A stretch of 58,156 nt of DNA from Candidatus Poseidonia sp. (GTDB lineage: Archaea; Thermoplasmatota; Poseidoniia; Poseidoniales; Poseidoniaceae): the NCBI GenBank assembly GCA_022426155.1, contig JAKMEE010000017.1:1-58156 (forward strand). The letters run 5' to 3'. Shown piece by piece: positions 27,403-36,113 of the stretch. The first letter of the stretch is position 1. Each line of letters starts with the position of its first letter. Position numbers and translations under genes: made by a program. The notes under the pieces are model-generated. The model ran no database searches and was not told the DNA's origin. It saw only the letters and a list, made by a program, of their open reading frames with translations.

Positions 27403-28542
27403 ATGGCACAAATGTGGATTACAATGGGACCTCAACACCCGATGACGCACGGTCTGTGGACTCTACGCGTGAAGGTTGACGGCGAAACAGTCGTTGACAC
27501 CGACGCCGAACTTGGCTACATTCATCGCGGCGTCGAAAAGATTGCCGAAGCACGGGATTTCACACAAATCACGCCCTACTGTGACCGACTCTGTTACGTG
27601 AGTGCCATGACTTGGGCAAATTCCTACATCTATGCTGCAGAGGACTTACTCGAAGTCGAAGTGCCAGAGCGAGCGGAATACATCCGTCTAATCTCCGCCG
27701 AGTGCCAACGCTTGGCTTCTCACCTGATGTGGCTGGGCGCCTACGGCCCAGATATTGGGAGTCTCACGCTCATGACCTGGTGCATGCGAGACCGCGAAAT
27801 GTTCCTTGATTTACTTCAGGAACTCGGGGGCTCACGAATGCATTACAATTACCCTCGAGTCGGCGGTGTCAAGCGTGACATTCCCGTTGGATTTGCTGAC
27901 CGATTGGTCGCTAAGGTGAAGTTGTTCGAAAAGCGAATCGAAGAATACGAAATGATGCTTGATGAATCAACCATTTGGCTAGTCCGCCTCCAAGGTGTCG
28001 GCTACGCCAATGCAGAAGATATGGTGAATGCCGGTGTTTCCGGCCCTAATATCCGCGCAGCTGGTGTGAACTATGACGTACGTTGGGCGCACCCCTACTC
28101 GGTTTACGACCAAGTAGACTGGGAGCCTGCAGTTGAGAAGCCAACCTCCGTGAAAGGTGCTGATTGTTACGACCGATACCGTGTTCGGATGGAAGAAATG
28201 CGCCAATCCTGTAAAATGATTCTCGACGCCATTGAGCGTATCCCTGGTGGAAAGAACACGAATTATTCCAGCGGCGACGAGATGATTCTTGCCAAGGCAC
28301 CCACTCGAGCTCCAGAAGGTGCAACAGGATTTTCACATTATGAATGCACCCGTGGGGCCTCTCAATTCTACATTCAAGGTGGTGGCGATGGCCGTGGGAA
28401 GAATCCCTACCGTTTGTCCATTCGTTCTCCGATGTTCATTACCATCCCATACGTGGCCAAGACCATGATTGGATACAAAGTTGCAGACATACCTGCTATC
28501 ATGGGCAGTTTCGATCCATGCATTGGGGAGACCGATCGTTGA
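27403..28542 (+). CDS. nuoD: complex I subunit D (quinone-site subunit)
   Basis: The 379-residue 49-kDa-type subunit forms the quinone site with NuoB. The N-terminal loop GPQHPMTHGLW carries the quinone-region His, and a Tyr equivalent to the ligand Tyr is in CDRLCYVSAM. The C-terminus MGSFDPCIGETDR matches the complex I ending and lacks the cysteine pairs of [NiFe] hydrogenases, so this is respiratory complex I rather than a hydrogenase. The start is preceded by GAGGTGATAGA. Confidence 0.96.
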   Translation: MAQMWITMGPQHPMTHGLWTLRVKVDGETVVDTDAELGYIHRGVEKIAEARDFTQITPYCDRLCYVSAMTWANSYIYAAEDLLEVEVPERAEYIRLISAECQRLASHLMWLGAYGPDIGSLTLMTWCMRDREMFLDLLQELGGSRMHYNYPRVGGVKRDIPVGFADRLVAKVKLFEKRIEEYEMMLDESTIWLVRLQGVGYANAEDMVNAGVSGPNIRAAGVNYDVRWAHPYSVYDQVDWEPAVEKPTSVKGADCYDRYRVRMEEMRQSCKMILDAIERIPGGKNTNYSSGDEMILAKAPTRAPEGATGFSHYECTRGASQFYIQGGGDGRGKNPYRLSIRSPMFITIPYVAKTMIGYKVADIPAIMGSFDPCIGETDR

Positions 28543-28551
28543 GGTGATATC

Positions 28552-30078
28552 ATGGATGACAGGTACGATCTCGTTGGATTTTTCATTGACAAAGAGGGGG
28601 GCTTCCGCTCAACTCTCATGTCCTTGCTGGATGGCTCCCCACTCAGTGATAGTGCAGGAAGCATCTCCTTTGCTGCTGGCACCTTTGCTTTGGTGAACAT
28701 CGTCTTCTTGATGTTGTTCTTTTCACAATTCGCCATCCTATGGATTGAGCGCAAGGCAGTAGCTCGTATGCAAGACCGATACGGCGCAACAACGGCTCTT
28801 CGTTCCCTCTGGGTCGGAGAAAACGGCGTCACTGCGGGCGAGTGGTGGAACATGCTCCCATTCGGAGCAGGCAAACCCATCGGGGCCCTCAATGGATGGT
28901 TGAACAAGCGATTTGGAAATCGTGATGAGAATTTCCCGACCGTTGACCGTGTTAACAACCGTTCTTGGATGGGGAAGACCATCTTCCCTGGGTTCTTCCA
29001 AAATGTGGCCGATGGAATGAAATTCTTGGTCAAGGAACACATGGTCCCACAACGAGCAGACCGTTTGATTTTCGAAGTCTCACCCTTCCTCATCGTATCC
29101 TCTACCCTTCTTATTCTCGGAATGATTCCACTTTCAAGTGGTATTTATGCCACCAATCCAGACCTGTCCATCCTCTATGCCATCGCTATCTTTGGTATTG
29201 CACCCATCGGGGTTTTCTTTGCAGGCTGGTCGTCCAATAACAAGTACACATTGATTGGAGGAATCCGCTCCGCTGCTCAATTGACGGCCTATGAGATTCC
29301 TCTTCTGTTGACGTTGTTATCAGTTGCCGTTCTCTCTGGAACCTTCAACATCGTCGACAGCATCCACTTCCAGCATTCGGCAGGCTCCTGGAACATCTTC
29401 CTCATGCCGTTGGGTGCTGCTCTGTTCTTGGTAACGATGATCGCTGAAGTCGAGCGTGTACCCTTTGACATGCCAGAGGCTGAAGCTGAACTGGTCGAAG
29501 GCTGGTGGACAGAATACGGCGGAATGCGCTTTGGTATGCTGTTCATGGCAGAATACATTCGCACTTACGCTGCTTGTTTCCTCTTCACTCACTTCTTCCT
29601 TGGTGGATGGCATTTGCCCTTCCAAGGCACCATCGGTTCCATCGAAATGTTGGGCATTGGAAGCGCCTATCTTCTTATTCCCGGAGCGGTCATGACGCTT
29701 GTGAAATCCTGGTTAGTCTTCCTGATTGTCTTCGTTTGGGCACGTTTCGCTTTGGCTCGTATTCGAACCGACCAAATCCTGGAATTCGGATGGCGAATGT
29801 TACTCCCTCTCGCAGTTCTGCAAGTTGTACTTGCCTTTGTGTATCGCCTCTATCTCTTCAACCCCGACGGTATGCTTGCTGACAAGAATGCAAGCGGCAC
29901 AGGGTCCGCTTGGGATGCGATTGGTCTTCCAGCGATGGTACCCATCCTCACCACCCTCTTCTGGCTGGCCATCTTCGTGATTTACTTGAACGATGAAGAC
30001 AAATCGGCCACACCAGAACGAATGTTCCATGTCCATACAATTGAACCCGCGGGAACGGTCGTCCCGGGGAAGGAGTGA
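28552..30078 (+). CDS. nuoH: complex I subunit H, with extra loop and C-terminal extension
   Basis: This membrane subunit forms the quinone entry tunnel. The signature FDMPEAEAELVEGWWTEYGGMRFGMLFMAEY is intact. At 508 residues it is about 170 longer than E. coli NuoH. About 55-60 extra residues (roughly residues 80-148) lie between ERKAVARMQDRYG and the NVADGMKFLVKE helix, a place where bacteria have about a dozen residues. A C-terminal part adds another membrane helix and a charged tail. GAGGTGATATC precedes the start. Confidence 0.95.
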   Translation: MDDRYDLVGFFIDKEGGFRSTLMSLLDGSPLSDSAGSISFAAGTFALVNIVFLMLFFSQFAILWIERKAVARMQDRYGATTALRSLWVGENGVTAGEWWNMLPFGAGKPIGALNGWLNKRFGNRDENFPTVDRVNNRSWMGKTIFPGFFQNVADGMKFLVKEHMVPQRADRLIFEVSPFLIVSSTLLILGMIPLSSGIYATNPDLSILYAIAIFGIAPIGVFFAGWSSNNKYTLIGGIRSAAQLTAYEIPLLLTLLSVAVLSGTFNIVDSIHFQHSAGSWNIFLMPLGAALFLVTMIAEVERVPFDMPEAEAELVEGWWTEYGGMRFGMLFMAEYIRTYAACFLFTHFFLGGWHLPFQGTIGSIEMLGIGSAYLLIPGAVMTLVKSWLVFLIVFVWARFALARIRTDQILEFGWRMLLPLAVLQVVLAFVYRLYLFNPDGMLADKNASGTGSAWDAIGLPAMVPILTTLFWLAIFVIYLNDEDKSATPERMFHVHTIEPAGTVVPGKE

Positions 30079-30087
30079 GGTGAAACT

Positions 30088-31089
30088 ATGCCAATGCATC
30101 CACACGCACAGCCGAATTTTAGAAACCTCTTTTGGTACCCGTTTAAAATCACCCTCATCACAGCACTACGGACGTTCCCGTTCATTGGGAAGCGGTTCGG
30201 AAAGCGCTTGGGGGCCTATCACAACACCAGCCATCCTGAATTCCTCGATGATGCCAGCCGGGCCCGCGCAGCTTCATCAGCCGAGATGAACGACATCACT
30301 CGACAAGAATTTGCACCAGACCGAGTGACTTCTGACCTCAAACCAACACTATGGAAGCCCCAAACGGTTCAATATCCCTACGAACGGTTGGAGGACATGG
30401 AGCCCTGGCTCTTTGTCCCAGGAAATTACAACGGTCGTATCGGTGTGATTTGGGAGACATGTACAGCGTGCAAGATGTGCGTGAATATTTGCCCCAACGA
30501 TTGCCTTCACATGACCACGGAATTGCGTGTTGACGTTCTTGACAACGCAGAAGGAGAACACGGTGGCCTTGGCATGGAACTTGAAGTCGGTAAGTTCGCA
30601 GCCGTTCCCAAAGAAGAAGTTGTTAAGGAATTGGCTACGTTTAATCACGTGACAGCCCACCAAGATGTTCCACAAGAATGGCGCTTCGCTGAAGTTCTCG
30701 ACCTTTCTGGCACCTCTGCTACCGTCCGATGGAATGATTCTGGTAAGGAATCCGTCGTCGAGCAATCAGAATTGCGTACCGCTGATGATCAAATTGTATC
30801 CGGGCGTATCGACCTAGGTCGCTGCATGTTCTGTGGATTGTGTATGGAGTCCTGTGGATTTACATCCTTCTTCATGACCAATGAATACGATGGAATGTCC
30901 GGCTTCACACGCCAAGACCTCTGGTTTGACGCATCACGAACTCGTGTTCTTCCAAGCGTTCACCAAGAAGCCGTTGATGCTGAACTTGCGAAGCGCGCTT
31001 CCAAGGAACGCACCAAGCGAGCCAAGAAGGCGGCCAAGGCAGCGGCAGAAACTGCCAAACCAGCCGAAGCCCAAAAGGGGGACGCCTGA
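30088..31089 (+). CDS. nuoI: complex I subunit I (two [4Fe-4S]) with inserted domain
   Basis: This 8Fe ferredoxin-like subunit passes electrons to NuoB. The first cluster motif is CTACKMCVNICP (C125, C128, C131, C135), the second CMFCGLCMESCG (C246, C249, C252, C256), with the usual last Pro replaced by Gly. The motifs are 110 residues apart against about 30 in bacteria. The insert includes AEVLDLSGTSATVRWNDSG and VEQSEL, which look like an SH3/Tudor-type barrel. The N-terminus is longer than usual and the C-terminus is a Lys/Ala-rich helix. Total 333 residues against about 160-180. Confidence 0.94.
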   Translation: MPMHPHAQPNFRNLFWYPFKITLITALRTFPFIGKRFGKRLGAYHNTSHPEFLDDASRARAASSAEMNDITRQEFAPDRVTSDLKPTLWKPQTVQYPYERLEDMEPWLFVPGNYNGRIGVIWETCTACKMCVNICPNDCLHMTTELRVDVLDNAEGEHGGLGMELEVGKFAAVPKEEVVKELATFNHVTAHQDVPQEWRFAEVLDLSGTSATVRWNDSGKESVVEQSELRTADDQIVSGRIDLGRCMFCGLCMESCGFTSFFMTNEYDGMSGFTRQDLWFDASRTRVLPSVHQEAVDAELAKRASKERTKRAKKAAKAAAETAKPAEAQKGDA

Positions 31090-31090
31090 G

Positions 31091-31366
31091 ATGGATGTAG
31101 CGAGCGCAGCCGAAACCGGCGTGTTCTTCCTGTTTGCAGCAATAACGCTCGGCGGTGCGCTGGGCCTTATATTCGCACAAAGGGTTGCACACTCGATGCT
31201 ATCGCTAATCTTCTGTTTCATGGCCGTCTCTGGCATTTTCATCCTTCTAGGTGCTGAATTCCTTGCTGCCATTCAAATTCTGGTTTATCTTGCCAGTGTT
31301 GGATTGGTGGTTCTGTTTGGAATCATGTTAACCCGGCGCCAAATCTTGGAGGAGGACTTCGAATGA
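31091..31366 (+). CDS. nuoJ: complex I subunit J, N-terminal half protein
   Basis: The 91-residue protein holds the first three helices of NuoJ/ND6. The conserved helix GAEFLAAIQILVYLASVGLVVLFGIML, with its Glu and Tyr, is intact. The ATG at 31091 directly follows the nuoI stop; longer in-frame starts lie inside nuoI. Its stop overlaps the next start as ATGA (31363-31366). Splitting of this subunit into two genes is known in archaeal Fpo-type operons, so this is not a frameshift. Confidence 0.9.
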   Translation: MDVASAAETGVFFLFAAITLGGALGLIFAQRVAHSMLSLIFCFMAVSGIFILLGAEFLAAIQILVYLASVGLVVLFGIMLTRRQILEEDFE

Positions 31367-31632
31367 AATTCCTGTCCTTATTCACCCGCTTGGGTTTGTT
31401 AGCCTTGGGCTTCATCCTCGTTGCCATTGTCAACGATGACTCGGTTTGGAGTAAAACAACCGAATCTAGCCCGAGCACATCTGGATTAGCAGATTCTCTA
31501 CTCAACGAGTGGGGGTTGGGCTTGATGGTCCTTGGTCTCCTCATGGCTATGGCCATGATGGGTGCTGCTTACCTCGTCCGTGATGAACGGATGGAAAACC
31601 TACTTTGGGAATTTGGAGGGGAAGAGGAATGA
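31363..31632 (+). CDS. complex I subunit J, C-terminal half protein
   Basis: The 89-residue protein has two membrane helices (about 8-24 and 50-70) with a Ser/Thr-rich loop between them and an acidic tail ending in FGGEEE. Its place between NuoJ-N and NuoK and its size fit the C-terminal half of NuoJ, as in split archaeal J1/J2 arrangements; sequence similarity alone would be too weak. It overlaps both neighbours by four bases (ATGA at 31363 and 31629). Confidence 0.8.
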   Translation: MKFLSLFTRLGLLALGFILVAIVNDDSVWSKTTESSPSTSGLADSLLNEWGLGLMVLGLLMAMAMMGAAYLVRDERMENLLWEFGGEEE

Positions 31633-31931
31633 TTGATCCAGCATGGGTCTCTGGGCTCTCAGCTCTTTTGTTCGTCATTGGCTTGGCCGGTGCTTTCACT
31701 CGTAAGAACGCCATTATTGTCTTGATGTGCATTGAATTAATGCTCAACGCTGCCAACATGCAATTTGCTGCAGCCGCCGTACATCACGGCGATTCAACAG
31801 GATGGGTTTACACGCTCTTCGCCATCGCCATCGCTGCGAGTGAAGTTGCGATTGGTCTTGCTATCTTCTTGGCCATGTACGGTCAACACGAATCGATTAC
31901 ACTGGACGATGTAAACGTCCTGAAGAACTGA
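31629..31931 (+). CDS. nuoK: complex I subunit K
   Basis: The 100-residue, three-helix ND4L/NuoK subunit has both membrane glutamates of the proton path: CIELMLNAANM in helix 2 and IAIAASEVAIGLAIF in helix 3. The ATG at 31629 overlaps the previous stop as ATGA and has GGAAGAGGA upstream; an earlier in-frame Met at 31605 would add eight non-family residues. Confidence 0.93.
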   Translation: MIDPAWVSGLSALLFVIGLAGAFTRKNAIIVLMCIELMLNAANMQFAAAAVHHGDSTGWVYTLFAIAIAASEVAIGLAIFLAMYGQHESITLDDVNVLKN

Positions 31932-31937
31932 GGTGAG

Positions 31938-34484
31938 ATGATGGGTGGTACAAGCAGTTCTGAAATTATCGTTCAAAGCACAGCGGCTGAATATGCGCCG
32001 TTGATTCTCCTCTTGCCCATGTTGGCATTCCCTGTGATTTTGTTCCTAGGGAAAGTCTTCAACGGCAATCCATTTTGGAAGAACAATCTCAAGGAAGGCG
32101 GTTTGATTGCTCTCACCGTCATGGGAGCAAGCCTGATTCTTGCCCTTGCCGTGGCTCGTGACTTCATCGGTGGGTTTTCCAGTATGGAAGAGCTTTCAGA
32201 GTGGGTTTGGTTCACTTCAGCTACATGGGAATCAACCACCATGATGACCAAGGAAATTTCCTTTGGATTTGGTGTCCATATCGACCACATCACCGTGATG
32301 TTGCTCTTCATCGCCGCTTTCTTGTGTTTCCTCATCAACACCTTTGCGATCGGATACATGAACACGGACCCGATCAATGATAACCGCAACCATCGCTTCT
32401 ATGCTGAATTCGTCTTGTTCTGTTCCGGTATGCTTGGAATGGTTTTGGCAGATTCATTCCTCTGGTTATTCATCTTCTGGGAATTGATGGGACTCTGTTC
32501 TTATCTTCTCATCGGATTCTATTACGAACGCCCAAGTGCTGCTTACGCCGCCAAGAAGGCGTTTTTGACCACCCGTGTCGGGGACGTTTTCCTGATGGTC
32601 GGTTTGGCCATGCTCTGGGGCATGTTCGGGTCGCTTGACTATGATGTAATTTTCAATGCTCTCGAGGATGAAAATTTCATGGCAGGTATCTCATCGAGCA
32701 CCCTACAATGGACCCTTGGTTTGATGTTCATTGGTGCGGTTGGTAAATCTGCTCAATTCCCGCTTCACGTTTGGTTACCCGACGCCATGGAAGGCCCAAC
32801 GCCCGTTTCTGCCCTCATCCATGCTGCAACCATGGTTAACGCAGGTTTGTACCTCGTCGCTCGTATGTTCCCATTCTTTGGTGCTGAAGCCCTTCATGGA
32901 GACTTGGTGGATTTGGCTTTCATCATCGCTGCAATCGGTGGTATCACCGCCGTTATGGCTGCTGCAATTGCCTTCGTCCAGAATGATTTGAAGAAGGTTC
33001 TCGCTTACTCGACCATGTCTCAACTGGCTTACATCTTCACCGGATTAGGTTGTGCACTTTGGCTAGCAAACAGTCTTGACTGGCATCACGACAGCAAAGC
33101 TCACGGCATTGTGATCGTTGCTTTTGGAGCAGCCCTCTTCCACCTCTTCAACCACGCCATGGCCAAAGGAATGCTCTTCATGGCCAGTGGTGCAGTCATT
33201 CACGAAGTGCACCATGCTCACCATCACCTGCATCACCATGACGACCATCAACATGAGAGCAAACATCCAAAGGAATTGGTCATGCTCAACGATTATCTTG
33301 AACAAACAGGTCAAACGGTCTATGAATTCTTCAAATCCATCGATTTGGATGGTTCTGGTGAAATTGACATGTATGAGTTCCAAACGGCACTCAAGAATGC
33401 AGAGATTGCTGACCTTCCCCCCTGGGAGACTGAGCCCTTGTTGGCAGCCATTGATTTGGACGGCAATGAGAAAATTAACGTCCCTGAACTAGAAATCACG
33501 CTTGGTAATCTCAAGATGGACGACCATGATCACCACGAAGAAGAGTTTGATGCACAATCCATGGAGAACATGGGAGGGCTTGCGTCCAAGATGCCAATCA
33601 CTGCCACAGCCATGCTTGTTGGTTCCCTTTCCATCATGGGCTTCCCACTTATCGGTGGTTTTTGGTCCAAGGAAGGCATCATTGCTAATGCTTGGCGAGT
33701 GGCCCTCGAGGATCCACGCTTCTTCTTCCCAGCCGCTTGTGTTTTACTCGGGGCAGGAATGACAGGATTCTACATGTCAAGGATGTGGCTCAAAACCTTC
33801 GCTGGTTCACCCAAGACCGAAGTCGCAGCCCATGTTGCTCCAACCAATACTTGGATCAAAACACCGCTCTTTCTCCTCACCTTTGTGAGTCTGGCTGGTA
33901 TCATCTTTGCTGGAATGGGCTTCACCCATTGGGCACCTGACGAAGGGTACGCTCCCTTCTTTGATGGCAAAAAGGGACTCATGGAAGGCATCCTCTACGA
34001 AATGGAACATGCCTTTGCAAACCACGATAGTTTCTTTTTCATCCTTTCCTATGTAGCCCTCATTTTGGGCGCCATCATCGGGCCTGGTCTGGCGTTGTCA
34101 TTGTACGGTGGCTCCCTTGATGAAGGAGAGCAAGCCAAGCCTTGGTTCGGCCCAATCTTGGCTTTGAACGCAGCTATCAAAGGCCGCTATCACTGGGATA
34201 ACTCTGCCTTGGCACAGTCGAGTCTTGCAACAGCACTTTCGAATCGTTTGTACTTCGATCACTACTATGACATGGCGATGTTGAAGATTGTCGCTGCTTT
34301 CTCATTCAAGGCTGCTGAAGCAGATTCAGGTGTTATCGATGGCGCTATCAAATCCATTGAACGAGGTTCTCAGAACCTGTCCACACGAGTTCGCGCTCTG
34401 ACGACTGGATCGGCACGTGATTACATCCTCATGGCGGCTGTTGGGACCTTAGCCTTGTTTGGATTGATTTGGGGGGTGGCCTGA
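31938..34484 (+). CDS. nuoL: complex I subunit L with inserted EF-hand pair
   Basis: The 848-residue antiporter-like subunit pumps protons at the far end of the membrane arm. Expected features are WELMGLCSYLLIGFYY (TM5 Glu), FPLHVWLPDAMEGPTPVSALIHAATMV (broken helix, Lys upstream), FSKEG-type GFWSKEGIIA and the C-terminal lateral helix with DGAIKSIERGSQNL. It is about 230 residues longer than E. coli NuoL. About 130 residues are inserted between GAVIHEV and MGGLASKMPITA, containing a His-rich linker and two EF-hands (see separate entry). Starts at GAGGTGAG-ATG; the stop overlaps nuoM as TGATG. Confidence 0.96.
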   Translation: MMGGTSSSEIIVQSTAAEYAPLILLLPMLAFPVILFLGKVFNGNPFWKNNLKEGGLIALTVMGASLILALAVARDFIGGFSSMEELSEWVWFTSATWESTTMMTKEISFGFGVHIDHITVMLLFIAAFLCFLINTFAIGYMNTDPINDNRNHRFYAEFVLFCSGMLGMVLADSFLWLFIFWELMGLCSYLLIGFYYERPSAAYAAKKAFLTTRVGDVFLMVGLAMLWGMFGSLDYDVIFNALEDENFMAGISSSTLQWTLGLMFIGAVGKSAQFPLHVWLPDAMEGPTPVSALIHAATMVNAGLYLVARMFPFFGAEALHGDLVDLAFIIAAIGGITAVMAAAIAFVQNDLKKVLAYSTMSQLAYIFTGLGCALWLANSLDWHHDSKAHGIVIVAFGAALFHLFNHAMAKGMLFMASGAVIHEVHHAHHHLHHHDDHQHESKHPKELVMLNDYLEQTGQTVYEFFKSIDLDGSGEIDMYEFQTALKNAEIADLPPWETEPLLAAIDLDGNEKINVPELEITLGNLKMDDHDHHEEEFDAQSMENMGGLASKMPITATAMLVGSLSIMGFPLIGGFWSKEGIIANAWRVALEDPRFFFPAACVLLGAGMTGFYMSRMWLKTFAGSPKTEVAAHVAPTNTWIKTPLFLLTFVSLAGIIFAGMGFTHWAPDEGYAPFFDGKKGLMEGILYEMEHAFANHDSFFFILSYVALILGAIIGPGLALSLYGGSLDEGEQAKPWFGPILALNAAIKGRYHWDNSALAQSSLATALSNRLYFDHYYDMAMLKIVAAFSFKAAEADSGVIDGAIKSIERGSQNLSTRVRALTTGSARDYILMAAVGTLALFGLIWGVA
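33201..33570 (+). other. EF-hand pair and His-rich insert within NuoL
   Basis: Encoded residues about 422-544 of NuoL. A stretch with a dozen or so His (HHAHHHLHHHDDHQHE) leads into a helix, loop 1 DLDGSGEIDMYE (residues 469-480; ligands at positions 1, 3, 5, 9 and 12 all present, Gly at 6, Ile at 8), a second helix pair, loop 2 DLDGNEKINVPE (506-517; Glu instead of Gly at position 6), then DDHDHHEEE. The loops start 37 residues apart, as in calmodulin-type pairs. By homology to the TM11-TM12 loop it should face the cytoplasm. Confidence 0.85.
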
Positions 34485-36112
34485 TGAGCGATTGGATTTC
34501 CATCCCACTGGTTGGATTACCATTGATCAGCAGCATGGTACTGTTGGCTTTCACCGCTAATGCTTCAGAATCTGCTCGTGCTAAGATGGGTGATTCCATT
34601 CGCTGGGTCACCCTTGCTTTCTCGTTGGCCATGTTGGCAGTCACCACAGCCATGTTCTTTGGTTCGCTGGAATCAAACATGCTCGATTGGAGCACCATGA
34701 CGTTCGGTTCCTTCAACTTTGAATACCGTTACACATGGATTGAATCCTTGGGGATTCACTGGAGTGTTGGATTGGATGCGCTTTCTTTCCCGATGGTTTG
34801 GTTAACGACGTTCCTCCTTCCAATCACCATCATCGCAACGTGGAATGAGAAGAACCCAACCACCTACTTCCCACTCCTGCTCATGATGGGAGGCGCCCTC
34901 ATTGGCGTCTTTGTGGCATTGGACTTGTTCATGTTCTATGTGTTCTGGGAATTGACTCTCATTCCAATGTTCTTCCTCATCCTCAAATGGGGAGGCGTTG
35001 ATCGGAAATATGCTGCACAGAAATTCTTCATCTACACCTTCACCGCTTCTGTTGTGATGTTGCTTGGATTGGTGACATTGTATTTCTTGCAACCAGATTC
35101 AGCCCTTCTCTATTCAGGAACTTGGACAGGACGAACGTTCGATATTCCAACTCTGATTTCGCATGCCCACCTCGCCAACACCGAGGGATGGTTCCTCGGT
35201 GAAAGCATGCAGAAGGTTTTGTTCGTCATGCTCATGCTTGGGTTCCTCGTGAAGTTGCCATCGGTCCCCTTCCACACTTGGTTGCCCGATGCCCACGTTC
35301 AAGCGCCTACAGGGGGTTCCATGCTCTTGGCTGGTGTGATGTTGAAGATGGGCGCTTACGGTATGTTCCGTTTGCCGCTGGCTATGTTCCCTCACGCTCT
35401 AGAATATTTCCAGTTGGCGTTGATGCTCTTCGGTATGGTTTCCCTTGTTTGGGGGGCCATCGTCTGTTTAGGTCAAACCAATTTGAAGAAAATGGTGGCT
35501 TACTCCTCCGTGTCTCACATGGGTGTGATCTGTATTGGAATCGCCACTATGCAACCTCTCGGTTGGGCAGCAGCGCTCTTCATGATGTTTGCTCACGGAA
35601 TCATCAGCCCAATGCTCTTCGCTGTGTGCGGTGCCTTCAAGCATCATTACCACAGCATGGAAATTGGTGCCATGCGTGGTATGGCCAAGCATTCACCGTG
35701 GTTGGCAACCTCCATGATGTTCGCTTGGATGGCTTCGCTCGGTCTTCCGTTGCTCGCTGGTTTCGTTGCTGAACTCATGATGTTCCTTGCTCTCTGGCAC
35801 TTCATTGCTGCTGAAGGATGGAGTGTATTGTGGATGGTGGGACCTGCCCTTGTGCTCGCCCTTACTGCTGCCTATTACCTCTGGTCCATGCAACGCACCA
35901 TCTTCGAAGGTGGAGACGAAACACAACCCCCAGCTTCCCTTCACGGTGAAGCCGTTCCAGACATTTCAGATTCAGAGAAGTTTGCTATGATTGTGATGGC
36001 GGTCTTCACCATTTTGTTTGGTGTCATGCCTTGGATTGCCTTGGATATGATGCACGGTTGGACGGTGACTTTCTTTGAAACGATCCTTGCCCCATCCATC
36101 GGAGGTGCCTGA
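34484..36112 (+). CDS. nuoM: complex I subunit M
   Basis: The 542-residue antiporter-like subunit has the expected charged motifs: FYVFWELTLIPMFFLI (TM5 Glu), KLPSVPFHTWLPDAHVQAPTGGSMLLAG (broken helix) and KMVAYSSVSHMGV. Length is close to bacterial NuoM, with no large insertion, in contrast to NuoL. The ATG at 34484 overlaps the nuoL stop by one base; an upstream in-frame start at 34469 lies inside nuoL. Confidence 0.95.
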   Translation: MSDWISIPLVGLPLISSMVLLAFTANASESARAKMGDSIRWVTLAFSLAMLAVTTAMFFGSLESNMLDWSTMTFGSFNFEYRYTWIESLGIHWSVGLDALSFPMVWLTTFLLPITIIATWNEKNPTTYFPLLLMMGGALIGVFVALDLFMFYVFWELTLIPMFFLILKWGGVDRKYAAQKFFIYTFTASVVMLLGLVTLYFLQPDSALLYSGTWTGRTFDIPTLISHAHLANTEGWFLGESMQKVLFVMLMLGFLVKLPSVPFHTWLPDAHVQAPTGGSMLLAGVMLKMGAYGMFRLPLAMFPHALEYFQLALMLFGMVSLVWGAIVCLGQTNLKKMVAYSSVSHMGVICIGIATMQPLGWAAALFMMFAHGIISPMLFAVCGAFKHHYHSMEIGAMRGMAKHSPWLATSMMFAWMASLGLPLLAGFVAELMMFLALWHFIAAEGWSVLWMVGPALVLALTAAYYLWSMQRTIFEGGDETQPPASLHGEAVPDISDSEKFAMIVMAVFTILFGVMPWIALDMMHGWTVTFFETILAPSIGGA

Positions 36113-36113
36113 A

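Noticed and set aside
28407-29093. Minus-strand frame of 228 codons over nuoD/nuoH
   Set aside because: Antisense shadow of two conserved complex I genes.
31091-31632. nuoJ frameshift or assembly error
   Set aside because: The two halves overlap as ATGA with proper start and stop, and split J genes are known in archaeal Fpo/Nuo operons.
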